From the NCBI GenBank assembly GCA_012934845.2, contig WNNJ02002996.1, forward strand, positions 33,880-97,879: a DNA stretch of 64,000 nucleotides. Direction: 5' to 3'. The notes under the pieces were generated by a model that was not told where the DNA came from, made no database searches, and saw nothing but the letters and a program-made list of their open reading frames with translations. The position numbers and the translations under genes were made by a program. The DNA is from Pomphorhynchus laevis. Lineage: Eukaryota > Acanthocephala > Palaeacanthocephala > Echinorhynchida > Pomphorhynchidae. Below are positions 34,205-44,260 of this stretch, one piece after another; within the stretch, counting starts at the first letter, position 1, and every line of letters starts with the position of its first letter.

Positions 34205-34914
34205 AGATTATTGACATTTTATAGCATTTTGTATATCTTCACTAAATGTTGTTTTCATATTTATGCACGTTGTTTTTGCATTTAATAAACCAAATTTTAT
34301 TTATTTAATCATTGTACACATTTTATTTGCAATGGCGGCTTCTTTGAGGGCTAACCCCATGTACTATAATCCTTGTGCTTGCGTTATGGATGTATGCACA
34401 GAAGTAACGTCTAACGTAAAAAAATTTACACTCTGGTGTAACTTTATCCTGAATACGTGAAAGTTTAATATTGTTCAGTATTTTAAATGTAGTTCGTGGT
34501 TTGACTTACCACGCTTTTCATGATTTTATCTAAACAATGGGATACGCGTTCTGTCGGAGTATTGATGTTATCTACGAGTTGTCTTCCTCTACACGTTTTT
34601 CATTTTTGTATTTTAGGCAGCATGTAGATCGGGTTTGTTTTCGTATTTCTAAGTGATATCTATTTAGTGTTTTGCTAAGAGTCCTAGTGTTTAATATTTT
34701 TATGGTAGTCTACTATTATGTTCTTTATGTATTTCACAATGCTGTTATTACTCTTCACGTATATTTGTGAGTTAAGCTGTCGTAACCCCTCCTTGATGTA
34801 ATATCTTCTATCCCATAAGACTAGTTGTTTTAAAAAGACGGCACGAATAATGTTAGCTGGGTAAGCTTTGAATTTAATCAAGATTTGCACCGTGTAAAAT
34901 ATGATATGTAACAA
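34205..34914 (-). mobile_element. PLE family B, 5' part
   Basis: On the - strand: DRRYYIKEGLRQLNSQIYVK (a PLE pre-RT block), then IYMLPKIQK (compare LPKIHK in the family), RGRQLVDNINTPTERVSH (compare GRPIVSN..PTE) and a stretch aligning with SYIKDT. It breaks off at about 34205 where LINE copy B ends, and its sequel is at 26165-26686. So the element was split by about 7.5 kb of LINE sequence. It is broken throughout. Confidence 0.7.
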
Positions 34915-36131
34915 GCACTTGAATCTACTATTATTTCAAAATTCAGTAGTAGAGCAAACGTCGCTTTCTAGCAATCTTAAAATTCGTGATAGAACCAATC
35001 GAAAATTACCAGATCAATGGTATCACGCAAAGAACATTATCGCAAACCCTGTGAAGTAAGCGATGAAAACCTGTGCTGATATAAATCCAACAAAATTTGA
35101 ATCTAAGACGTTCACAGATCAAAACAATAAAGCAAAGCTGTGATGCATCAGTGACACAACCAAGAAAATCCGGAAGATATGTTTAAATTAAAGATAATTG
35201 AAGATGAATTATTAGATACAAAGGAATGGAGAAAAAAAATAAATGTACTAGACAGTACAGGTTATGTCCGACCTTAAAGAATAATCAACAATAAAATCAA
35301 TGCTAGATTCTTCTGGATTATACTTGGTATAATAACTTGAGTGCGTGTTAATATTTACTGGTGGTAAGCGATAGTAACTGAAGAAGACAACCGAAACTAG
35401 TTTTTTTGAAAACTCTATCTTTATCTTTGTTGTTTCAATAATTTAACTGATTGAACAATTATAAAATCGAATCCGAATGGAAAAAAGTTTAACAAAAAGG
35501 AGGTTCAAACAACAAATCTTTCTTTATATTTAACACTGACGTGATCAAGAGATCAATGAATCGGTGCAGGTGATCCTTTGATAAATTCTTGCATTTGCTA
35601 GAACACAACATGCTTTCGCAGCAGAAACAATATGTCAGGTTAAGATCTGACATGTTGTTAGTCAAAGTGTATGGAGTTAGTAGTAATGAATGATGACGTT
35701 ACTGATTTCTGCTGCTATCAATATACAATACCTCACCAATAAAAACATTACAGTTTTATGAACTGACGCCAAAGGGTTATTGTTCGGATGCGCTAAATGA
35801 TAATATCAACATTGGAATTTTAATGAAGTACAAAATATTATTAATATTTTTACAGTAAATTTGCTACAAATAATATTTATATATGATTTTACCTTCTCTG
35901 TATGATTTGCCAAAATCAAATTAAATGTGAACATTTCATAAATATTTAAGGCATAAATACTATATATAAATGTAATTTAATCGATAAACCAGATTTGTAA
36001 TTAGTAATTAATATAATATTGACGATATTAATAATGACCATCAAATCCATTTGTGTTTCGTATACTTGCATTCGAGTTTATAGTAAGTAATAAACGATCA
36101 TTACACAATATTCAAATTATCATTGTAAAAA
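34915..36131. other. Intergenic sequence with old repeat pieces
   Basis: A GC-richer segment at 34980-35420 ends in actgaagaagacaaccgaaa, a PLE-terminus-like word. The segment 35638-35705 (catgttgttagtcaaagtgt, agttagtagtaatgaatgat) resembles 61730-61790. No gene recognised. Confidence 0.4.
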
Positions 36132-37533
36132 TTACTTCTCCATTGAATCCAAGCTGACTACATCCCTTTCAAGAACTGACCGTTGATTCCGTAGCTCCTG
36201 ACTCTCGTTAATAAGTTTGTCTATGAAATTTATCGCTTCAAAACAAAGAATAAATGTATGAATTGCAAATTTACGGTATATCTAAAGAAAATATATTTAA
36301 TTTCCTAAAAAAATAATTTTTTATAAAGAAGATTATAGTTTTAGAACAACATTTTGAAATTTTGAATTTATTTATTGGTAAATATATACTCGTTTTTGGG
36401 TTACGAAAGTGTTGTAATTCTCATGGTGCTAATTTCGATTTATAAAATTTGTTTGATCCGATATTCATGCATCTGAATTTAAAGTTTTAAAAGCACACAA
36501 AATTTAGTTAAAGTGCAAAACAACATTCTCGAAACACAGATAATCTCACTGAATAATAAACTGAATTATCAAACATTAATTTTTATTAAAATATATTAAA
36601 TATTAAGATTTATTAGTTTATAAAAAATATTACTTTTTATAAAAACAATATATTTTTTTATTAAACATTAAGGTTTATTTAACAAGCACTGATCGTCAAT
36701 AAGATGTACACACGGACATTACGGAAACAAAAGATTAAAGATTCGTCAATGAAATAAAACCTTGAACGTAAAATAAAAGAAGTATTTTACATATTCGCTT
36801 GTAGAAGCGAATATTATATAATATCATATTATATGATATTTTATTATCTTCGAAACGAAATTAGATATATATTATTTTGAATTATATTTCTATAATACCA
36901 TAGATTATAATAAAAATATAAGAATATAAGAATATAACTATAAGTATATAATTATAACTTATAAAAATATAATCTAACTATGTTATTTAATATGAAATTA
37001 AATAGTTTAAATATAAATATCGAATACATGAAATATATTTGCTAGATACAAAAATATATATTGAATGTTCTGAAGGCTTCTCAGCTTATACAGCGAGACC
37101 TTTCGAATATATAATTGTACAGCAACATCTTTAGAGTATAATGCAAGCAGTTTTATAAGTAGACTTTATTATTCACTTTTAGTCTTATTTTTATCAAAAA
37201 TATTTTAAAAAATTATACGATAATTGTCATGATAATAAATTACAGAATTATACGATAATTCCAAGAGAATTTTAAAATAAAATTACCGTTTTGAAGAATT
37301 AGATGTTTCGTAATTCTTGTATTTATAATTGGGTCGCTTTGTTGACAAGTTGGTATTGCATCATTTAGCAAATCATACCCTCGCTACATTTAACATTTAA
37401 ATTTAATAAGATAGCAAATATATTACCTTGATGGCTATACGACGTTTTTGTTCAGCTGCAGCGTGCTTAATTCGCTTAATATCGACGGTGTTGGCATCTT
37501 TGTCGAATTGGTTATGATACTTAGCCTCCGCGT
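36132..37533 (-). CDS. Last two exons of an unidentified coiled-coil host gene
   Basis: Exon 37427-37533 (acceptor cttttag, donor AAG|gtaata) encodes AEAKYHNQFDKDANTVDIKR and IKHAAAEQKRRIAIK. Exon 36132-36281 continues in phase and ends in FIDKLINESQELRNQRSVLE, RDVVSLDSMEK and TAA. The intron is 1145 bp. The charged, heptad-like pattern suggests a coiled coil. A second acceptor (ttttgaag at 36240) looks stronger by its pyrimidine tract but does not fit the phase of the upstream exon, so an unseen middle exon is possible. I do not recognise the family. The hammerhead cluster lies just upstream, probably in the preceding intron or the 5' flank. Confidence 0.55.
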
Positions 37534-37628
37534 CTAAAAGCAAATTTTCGGTAATTACGTGGTGATTTATTTTGGTAATTTATTTCAGTAACAAAATTAT
37601 AAAATAACAATTGTTATCATTGAAGCCA

Positions 37629-37689
37629 GACGCGGAAGAACAATGGCAAGTACCGTTTCGTCATCACAATGACTCATCAGTGCCAGATC
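37629..37689 (-). ncRNA. Hammerhead ribozyme motif 1 (best core)
   Basis: On the - strand: CTGATGA, then helix II GTCAT / ATGAC closed by TGTG with five perfect pairs, then GAAAC. After it, a helix III (AAACGG.. pairing with ..TTGTT, with wobbles) and helix I pairing of GATCTGGCA with TTCCGCGTC (two mismatches). The conserved G and C next to the core are present. Position of the cleavage triplet is uncertain. Confidence 0.75.
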
Positions 37690-37938
37690 CCTCCCACTAC
37701 TGGATGCAGAGGAGGACTGGCAGACGGCACACGAGTCATATGTATGAAGTGCCAGAAAGATTTCTGGTAACTTCACATTAAGTGCTAAATTAGCACTACT
37801 GCTTCACCAAATAGGATCATTAGCAAAAGCACCGGCAAATGCCAGCTCAGGTCTCTTGAATATCGGATAACTTAAATCATGAATCTCAAAAGAGAGTGAG
37901 TCTAATCCGCGTGAAATACGTTGTTATCATTGAAGCCA

Positions 37939-37999
37939 GACGCGGAAAAACGGTAGCAAGTACCGTTTCGTCATCACAATGGCTCATCAGTGCCAGATC
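37939..37999 (-). ncRNA. Hammerhead ribozyme motif 2
   Basis: Same layout, exactly 310 bp from motif 1. Helix II is GCCAT / ATGAC (one C-A mismatch). Helix III is now perfect: AAACGGTA pairs with TACCGTTT around loop CTTGC. Confidence 0.7.
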
Positions 38000-38101
38000 C
38001 CTCCCACTACTGGATGCAGAGAATGACTGGCAGACGGCACACGAGTCATGTGTATGAAGTACCAAAAAGACGTCTGGTAACTTCACGTGGAGTGCTAAAT
38101 T

Positions 38102-38140
38102 AGCACTACTGCTTCACCAAATAGGTGAAGCAGTAGTGCT
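38102..38140. repeat. Perfect 17-bp-arm hairpin at the junction of inverted units
   Basis: Arms 38102-38118 and 38124-38140 are exact reverse complements with loop aaata. It marks where direct unit 2 flips into the inverted unit. Confidence 0.95.
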
Positions 38141-38328
38141 GATTAAGTTAGCCGATATTCAAGAGACCTGCGCTGGCATTTGCCAGTGCTTTTGCTAATG
38201 ATCCTATTTGGTGAAGCAGTAGTGCTGATTTAGCACTCAATGTGAAGTTACCAGAAATCTTTCTGGTACTTCATACACATGACTCGTGTGCCGTCCGCCA
38301 GTCCACCTCTGCATCCAGTAGTGGGTGG

Positions 38329-38389
38329 GATCTGGCACTGATGAGCCATTGTGATGACGAAACGGTACTTGCTACCGTTTTTCCGCGTC
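38329..38389 (+). ncRNA. Hammerhead ribozyme motif 3 (inverted unit)
   Basis: The same 61-bp motif on the + strand: CTGATGA at 38338-38344, GAAAC at 38359-38363, perfect 8-bp helix III with loop CTTGC. Helix II has one mismatch as in motif 2. Confidence 0.7.
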
Positions 38390-38837
38390 TGGCTTCAATG
38401 ATAACAACGTATTTCACGCGGATTAGACTCACTCTCTTTTAAAAATAACAATTAACTTTTATAAAAAAAGTATTTTACGTCCATATTTTATATACAAGAA
38501 ACACAAATGTCATTAAAACTCGCTAGTAGACAGATATGCATTTAAAATTAGTTTTAAAGACAATAATTTGATTGAATATTTACAAACATTATTTATTTAG
38601 AAATACAGCGAATTAAGATCAAATTAAAAAAGTAAACAGACTATAATCGACAATAGAGCTATAATAGATGACTATTTGTAAAACTATTTTACAAATGACT
38701 ATTTGTAAAACTCATAGCGAGTATTAAATAAAAGCTAAATTTAAAAGTAAATTTAAACTGAGAACGAGTTACCCCAGATAATATATAGTATAAAATAGGT
38801 AGACTCAGTTATCTGATCTGATTATCATACATTTTAG

Positions 38838-38988
38838 ATCATACAATTTCAATGATGGTGTAGAAAACTCTGTTGATTATCAGCAACTTGGTTGTATATG
38901 GCTTAAAGATCGAATTGTTAGTGTTTCGATGCTTGGGCATTTGAATATATTCTCTGTTAATAATTTAAGCACTTTGAAGAGTATACAG
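38838..38988 (+). CDS. Lone exon similar to WDR1/AIP1 (actin-interacting WD-repeat protein)
   Basis: Acceptor cattttag, donor CAG|gtgata, phase 2 in, phase 0 out. It encodes VDYQQLGCIWLKDRIVSVSM and LGHLNIFSVNNLS, matching the WDR1 stretch [20 protein letters not shown] then YINYLDRNN. WDR1 promotes cofilin-driven actin disassembly. The next family block (GHNKSI..) and the previous one were not found nearby. So either flanking introns are long, or this is a displaced or dead copy. Gene symbol withheld because only one exon is visible. Confidence 0.55.
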
Positions 38989-39414
38989 GTGATATTTCGA
39001 TTTTTTTATATGCACATTATTGTCTTCGTACGTTTACTTAAGTGAAATTAATTGTAGCTCTTACTTGACTTTTGTATATCTTTATAGCCTATTTAATCAT
39101 ACATGACAGATAAACCTGAGATTTTTGTCCTAAATATAATATTAAAATTGATAGTTTTTATTTCGTTATAAAAGTTGTTGCTGTTTATATTTAGTTCTTC
39201 ATTTTCTTTAGTTCAAAGAAAATGATCAAAAGCTATACTTGTCATTTATTACTCAATGGCTATACAGAATTAAGCATCATCTGGCTTTTTATATTAGTAG
39301 ACTGGATATTGATATAATTATTTGTAAATAATAATAATAATAATACAAATTTATTTAATGTGGCAAATGCGTACAAGCTGTACGCTTACAAGTCCACAAA
39401 CAAAAATGAGAAAG

Positions 39415-41652
39415 TCAAGCAGTTAAATTGTTCAGATGGGATCGGATTTGTCGTTTGAAGCACTGCAGGGAAGTTGATTGGCGTATATGAATGGGCAGAT
39501 GATTCCACGATAGAGGAGCAGCCACCAGGAAGGAGCGGAGTCCAAAGGAGGTAGAGTAGTTTGGGACATGTAAAAGAAGGGAATTACAGGAACGCAAGGA
39601 ACAGTAAACAGGACGAGAATTATCAAGAAAAGGAAGGTTGAGAAATGAAGGGGTATGAAAAGTTACAAGGCGGAAAGCAACGATAAGAAGACGAATTTGA
39701 ACACGACAATAAATTGTAGGCAAATCGAGAGAAGCAAGATGGTAGGATGTGTGATCAAAACGACGAAGACGGAGGAGAATTCGGACAGCTGCGTTGACGA
39801 TGCGTTGTAGGGGAAGAAGAGTGGATTTAGGTGAGTTGGAAAATAGACTAAGACAATAATCGAGTCTAGAAAAAAGGAGAGATGATATGAGAGTCATACA
39901 AGAAGGGAAATCGATCAATCTACGAACTTGACGGAGGTTGCGGAGTATCAAGGTAGATGAGCGTACTTTATCTCTAACGAAAGGTTTAAGTGAAAGTCGG
40001 TTGTCAAAATGGAAGCCTAGGAAAACGAGATTATCAACGATAGGAAGAATTTTAGAATTTAATGATACGGAGGGAGGTTCGAAGCCGAGGCGTCGAGGTA
40101 GGATCCACATAATTTTGGATTTATCAGGATTCAGAGAAAGGCGAAGGGAAGAAAGATGATTGGAAATTGAGACAAGGCAGTCGGAAGCAGAAACACTAAG
40201 ATCGCGAATACGATAAACAGGTGCATGAGCATAGATGAGAATGTCATCAGCATATTGCATAACATGGAAGTTAAATTTATGAGAAATCGAAGACAAATCA
40301 CCAAGAAGAAGAGAGAAAAGTATAGGGCCTAATACGGAGCCTTGCGGAACACCGGACGGAATGGACGAAGGATGGGAGAGAGAAGAGTTAGAGTATACGC
40401 GAAATGTACGGTTTGATAGATATGAAGAAAACCATGATACAGTGGGTAAAGAGAAGCCATAATCATGACGAAGGCGATGGAGAAGAATCGAGTGATCGAC
40501 GATGTCAAAAGCAGACGATAGATCAAGAGAAACTATGACACTACATAATTTATGATCGCGCGATATGAGTAAGTCGTTATAAACTTTAAGACATGCAATT
40601 TCGGTAGAGTAATTAGAGCGAAAAGCGGCTTGGAAGGGAGGAAATAAGTTAGAGGAATAGAGATATGTATTAACTTGCTTAAGAACGAGACGCTCAAGGA
40701 GTTTAGAGAGGGTTGGGAGAAGTGAGATTGGACGGTACGAAGATGGTAGTGAAGAGTCGAGAGATTGCTTTTTGATGATAGGACGAACAGTGGCGCATTT
40801 CCAGATGGAAGGAAATGTACAGCTACGGATGGACGAGTTGAACAATGTGGTTAGGAAGGGTAAGATAAAAGTGCAGATATTTTTAAGTAAGTGAGTGGGA
40901 ATTGGGTCAGAAGGAGAGGTTTTATTAGGTAATGACAGCAGAACCGAAGAAACTTCATCAGACGAAACGGGAAGAAGGTGGAATAGTTCTGGGAGGGAAG
41001 TATTTAAAGATAAGAGTGGGTACAAGGGGGCTATGGGTAGTAGGGAAAGTAAATTAGATAGCTTAGTTTGTAGATAAGAAGAAAATTCATCAGGATTTAT
41101 ATTACAAGGGGTAGATGATCGTGAAAGAATTGAGTTTAAGATTTTCCAATGAGATTTCGAGTTGGAAGATGACTCGAGTTGATTTCGCCAAAAGAGAGTA
41201 CGTTTAGTACGTATAAGAATGAGATGTGAACGGCGTTGAGAAAAGTAGGAATCACGAAGATTTGGAGGGAGTGAGTTGGGTGAACGTTTAAGAAAGCGTT
41301 TATACATACGAAAAGAGTGACGGAGTCGACGCTTAGAAAGACTACAGTCAGAATCGAACCAGGGAGCATGGCGCAAGCGCTGGGAACGTCGAAGTCGACT
41401 AGGTAGAAGGTTATTGAGGATCGACGTAAGTTCAGAATCAAACAGAATGCAGAGATCATCGGGAGAGAGATAGTTAAGAGGAAGTGAAAAGAGTGAAGAA
41501 TTGAGTAAGGATGTGCAGAGAATAGGGATATCGAGAAGCTTCCAGGGTCGACTTGGTGTAGATAATGGTAAAGGCGGAGAAGGAGGATGGGGACGAGTAA
41601 GAGTAAGAGTGACAAGGAAATGATCGGACAAACCAGGATCAGTAATTGACAA
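39415..41652 (-). CDS. LINE ORF2: end of endonuclease plus complete RT (745 open codons)
   Basis: Uninterrupted frame. The first codon shown is TTG and the frame continues upstream to the fold-back near 41800, so the true start is lost. RT blocks in order: RPISLLPTLSKLLERLVLKQ, SLDLSSAFDIVDHSIL (catalytic Asp), GVPQGSVLGPILF, QYADDILIYAH (catalytic DD), LVFLGFHFD, SRLDYCLSLF, RRFDHTSYHLASLDLPT, and a C-terminal AAPLSWNHLPIHIRQ block. The lack of stops suggests recent insertion. Confidence 0.9.
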   Translation of the reverse strand: MSITDPGLSDHFLVTLTLTRPHPPSPPLPLSTPSRPWKLLDIPILCTSLLNSSLFSLPLNYLSPDDLCILFDSELTSILNNLLPSRLRRSQRLRHAPWFDSDCSLSKRRLRHSFRMYKRFLKRSPNSLPPNLRDSYFSQRRSHLILIRTKRTLFWRNQLESSSNSKSHWKILNSILSRSSTPCNINPDEFSSYLQTKLSNLLSLLPIAPLYPLLSLNTSLPELFHLLPVSSDEVSSVLLSLPNKTSPSDPIPTHLLKNICTFILPFLTTLFNSSIRSCTFPSIWKCATVRPIIKKQSLDSSLPSSYRPISLLPTLSKLLERLVLKQVNTYLYSSNLFPPFQAAFRSNYSTEIACLKVYNDLLISRDHKLCSVIVSLDLSSAFDIVDHSILLHRLRHDYGFSLPTVSWFSSYLSNRTFRVYSNSSLSHPSSIPSGVPQGSVLGPILFSLLLGDLSSISHKFNFHVMQYADDILIYAHAPVYRIRDLSVSASDCLVSISNHLSSLRLSLNPDKSKIMWILPRRLGFEPPSVSLNSKILPIVDNLVFLGFHFDNRLSLKPFVRDKVRSSTLILRNLRQVRRLIDFPSCMTLISSLLFSRLDYCLSLFSNSPKSTLLPLQRIVNAAVRILLRLRRFDHTSYHLASLDLPTIYCRVQIRLLIVAFRLVTFHTPSFLNLPFLDNSRPVYCSLRSCNSLLLHVPNYSTSFGLRSFLVAAPLSWNHLPIHIRQSTSLQCFKRQIRSHLNNLTA

Positions 41653-41784
41653 GGAGGTATAGTCATTGAAGCAGTTAGGAACAGCAATGATGTCGAGAGC
41701 ACCGCCGAGAATATGAGTTGGGCTTGTTGAAAGTAATTTATAGTTAAAATCAGAAAAAAGATTAGTTAAAGTGATAGAGTCAGA

Positions 41785-41833
41785 CTTTAATGATTAGTTA
41801 CTCTGACTAATCATTAAAGATTAGTCAGAGTAA
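41785..41833. repeat. Double fold-back (two overlapping perfect hairpins)
   Basis: CTTTAATGATTAGT (41785-41798) pairs with 41806-41819, and TTACTCTGACTAATC (41798-41812) pairs with 41819-41833. Three consecutive inverted copies of one short segment inside the LINE endonuclease region. Confidence 0.95.
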
Positions 41834-41914
41834 ACTCATCGATTAATGAATGGGTATATGAATCTAAATTATTTACGATAAATTGACGAGGGATTAAAAG
41901 TTCGCAGAAGAATT

Positions 41915-41995
41915 CATTCCAATTAAATATAAACGATAAATATCTCTATTGATATTATCTCTATGATACTATTTGCAGCATAACTTGGCTAACAG
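41915..41995 (+). repeat. Short dispersed repeat, copy 1 (second copy at 43140-43235)
   Basis: Both copies share aaacgataaata, ctattgat and atgatactattt in the same order and spacing. Family unknown. They bracket the PLE-A 5' piece. Confidence 0.5.
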
Positions 41996-42359
41996 TTAAA
42001 ATTAAAAATCAAGCGGATATAATATACATATATGATTGTATAGTATCTTATATAAATATAGTATCTTATATAAATATAATATCTTAAAATATATTATAAG
42101 ATATATCCTTATCATATCTATAATATTCTGTTGTAGATAATCTTATAAATATAGTATCTTACGATATATGTTATAAGATATATCCTATAAATAGTTACGA
42201 TTTATAAAAATTGTATTAAAAAAGCTTAGTATATATATGAACAATTAGAAATACTAAAACGATTGTTAAGAGCTAATAAGCTAAAATATCTTATGTAAAT
42301 ATAATAAGTTTTTCTAAAAATATCATTTGTTCAATAAATTAAAGATTAATTAACGATTA

Positions 42360-42860
42360 TGATAGGTTAAGTTGTATAATAGACAGTTATTGTAATACAA
42401 AATACTATAATCGTACAATAAATGTTAATAATAACAATAGAAAATATACATTAACCATAAACTTCATTAATAAATGTATAGATAACACAAATATAGCCGG
42501 ACTTTTAAATAATTCTAAAAGTAAAGAAATAATAGGGTCAGATTTGAGTAAATATATTCCTAAAATAATGTATAAACTCCTACTACCATTTGGACGAAAA
42601 ATTTGTAATTATAATAAAGAATTAAAATCAATATGTAACGATAATATTAGAAACATAATGGAAACAGAATGCAATTGTAAAAGTCTTAGTTTTGATAAAA
42701 TAAATGAACATATATGTACTCATAATCTAGAATTAATTGAAAATTGTGAATTAAGAAAGCTGCTATCAAAAGGGTATAAATATAGATTAAATAATAACAA
42801 CGACAAAAATAAAATTTACAATTCGTTATATAATAACTTAAATGATTACTTTAGTAAGTA
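42360..42860 (+). mobile_element. PLE family A, N-terminal region
   Basis: The translation INKCIDNTNIAGLLNNSKS, KYIPKIMYKLLLPFGRKI, CNCKSLSFDKINEHICTHNL, ELIENCELRKLLSKGYKYRL matches the pre-RT domain of PLEs, which carries a C.C motif, an H-x-x-T-like block and LRKLLSKGxKYR. 160 codons are open from 42544, but the last ~45 run into unrelated sequence. Codon use (AAT/AAA rich) matches PLE-A RT pieces, so I assign it to family A by inference. Confidence 0.65.
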
Positions 42861-43309
42861 TCTTATATATAGGGAGGCCAAAAGGCAGCCGATACGACTG
42901 ATGGTAGTTCACTCTACTGATGAGTGCTGCCGGCTACCATCAGCTCGTCTAGGAGTGATAAGGAAGTCTGCTCTGCATGCAATCGAAGTCCGGTTTTTGG
43001 CAACATCCACGATTATGAAACTGTAGCTTGTAAGTTCCCGGAGCACAGGGTGAACAATTCAGCTCTTTAATTATATATATTATAAATAATAACTAGTATT
43101 AGAATTGAATTTTAAAAGTTTGCATTAAATTTCAAAATTTCGTAAAATTCATTTCAATAGAATGTAAACGATAAATACCCCTATTGATCATCCTTATGAT
43201 ACTATTTGAACATATCTTTGAAAAACAGTATATTTTTGCTTATTTAATTTTAAATTATTGAATAAACTTAAATTTATAATTTAATATTATTAATTTAATA
43301 TTATAAATA
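42861..43309. other. Unassigned repeat-like sequence
   Basis: 42870-43060 is GC-richer (gaggccaaaaggcagccgat, ctactgatgagtgctgccgg). It has a CTGATGAG box but no GAAA partner, so no ribozyme is claimed. 43140-43235 is the second copy of the short repeat at 41915. Confidence 0.4.
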
Positions 43310-44185
43310 TTAAATCACTATTCTAAATTCCGCACCAAGTGTACATATATCAAATCGCTCGCTTAAATTCGAAATTGATGAACTTCTTAAATTGTGCTCA
43401 AAAAATAGTCTGAAAATAAATAGCACGAAGTCTAAAATAGTACATTTCTGCTTAAAAAGATCATTCTCAAAACAACTTATTGATTTTGGATTTGAAAGGG
43501 TGAATAGCTTAAAGATCCTATGAATGAGATTTAGTGACAATCTGTCATGGCACTTACATATAGATGATTTGATACGTAAATGCGCATCCCGACTATATTT
43601 TCTGCGCAAACTTAAACTACAGGGAGCGCTTCCACATCAAATCGAACAGCAATTCAATACAGCAACCGTAATTCCTTTGCTAACTTATGGATATCCTGTT
43701 CACATAAACATGTCCGTAGAAGATGTTCGTCGACTAAAAGTAATCCACAACTATGTACAACGCATTGCGGAGAAACCATTTACATCATTAGACGATGTTT
43801 TGAAGAATCTCTTTTTACGCATAGCTAGATACGTGAAGTTGCTCGAAAGATTAGGTGCGACAGAAGAAATAAATAACAGAAACATCTGAAACATGCGACA
43901 TACTCGTAAATACATTACAAATTCTGTTAGAACACATATGTTGTATAGTTTCATTCACCGTGCTATTACTTACCATAATAAAAGAATAAATCCTCATTTC
44001 ATATAAAATGACAAAACTCATTTCATCTCGATGATTAACTCAATTTTCTGACAAACGCTGATTTTTCAATTTTTACATCTTTTTTGTTCTTACTCTAATT
44101 TTTACAAATCTTTTTCCTTTCTATATGAAACCTCCTGTATATGAGCTAAGATACTTGCTCTGTATTTCTTTAATAAAGTGATTTT
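43310..44185 (+). mobile_element. LINE 3' fragment (RT C-terminus plus tail)
   Basis: Reads STKSKIVHFCLKRSF, then (open from 43524) MRFSDNLSWHLHIDDLIRKC, ASRLYFLRKLKLQGALPHQI, LTYGYPVHINMSVEDVRRLK. This is the region after the YADD box in CR1/Jockey-like RTs (the N.LSW..HI and RLYFLRKLK blocks). It ends in ctttaataaagtgattttga. Confidence 0.75.
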
Positions 44186-44260
44186 GATTGATATATTATT
44201 AATTTGATATTATTTTATACATAATTATTTACAGAAAGTACTTTTAAATAACATTCATAA

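Larger units (their letters stand above)
37611..38440 (-). mobile_element. Retrozyme-like cluster: 310-bp repeats with hammerhead ribozymes
   Basis: Two direct units start ttgttatcattgaagccaga at 37611 and 37921 (period 310 bp). The second is cut at about 38125 and joined to an inverted unit (about 38126-38440). Each unit holds one hammerhead core. Two cores are on the - strand, one on the +. Nothing in the units codes for protein: two identical 66-codon ORFs (37886-38086 and 38242-38442) are just the same repeat read on both strands. Tandem, non-coding ~300-bp units each with a hammerhead is the layout known for animal retrozymes, which are copied through circular RNA. Confidence 0.75.
39328..41925 (-). 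mobile_element. CR1/L2-type LINE, 5'-truncated, RT frame intact
   Basis: On the - strand from about 41925: late endonuclease (FFCELLIPRQF, HILGGALDIIAVPN, DPGLSDHFLVTL), full RT, C-terminal region, 3' UTR with the word cgtacagcttgtacgcattt, and a (ATT)n tail at about 39330. ORF1 and most of the endonuclease are missing. The EN part carries a fold-back duplication (41785-41833). The tail and C-terminus resemble the L2/Rex1/CR1 group. Confidence 0.88.

Noticed and set aside
37886-38442. Two identical 66-codon ORFs (MKLP..FLVLHTHDSCAV) on opposite strands
   Set aside because: They are the same repeat unit read in direct and inverted copies, across the ribozyme core. Not a protein gene.
42905-42960. 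Fourth hammerhead ribozyme (ctactgatgagtgctgccgg)
   Set aside because: The CTGATGAG box is present, but no GAAA box or closing helix follows at the needed distance.
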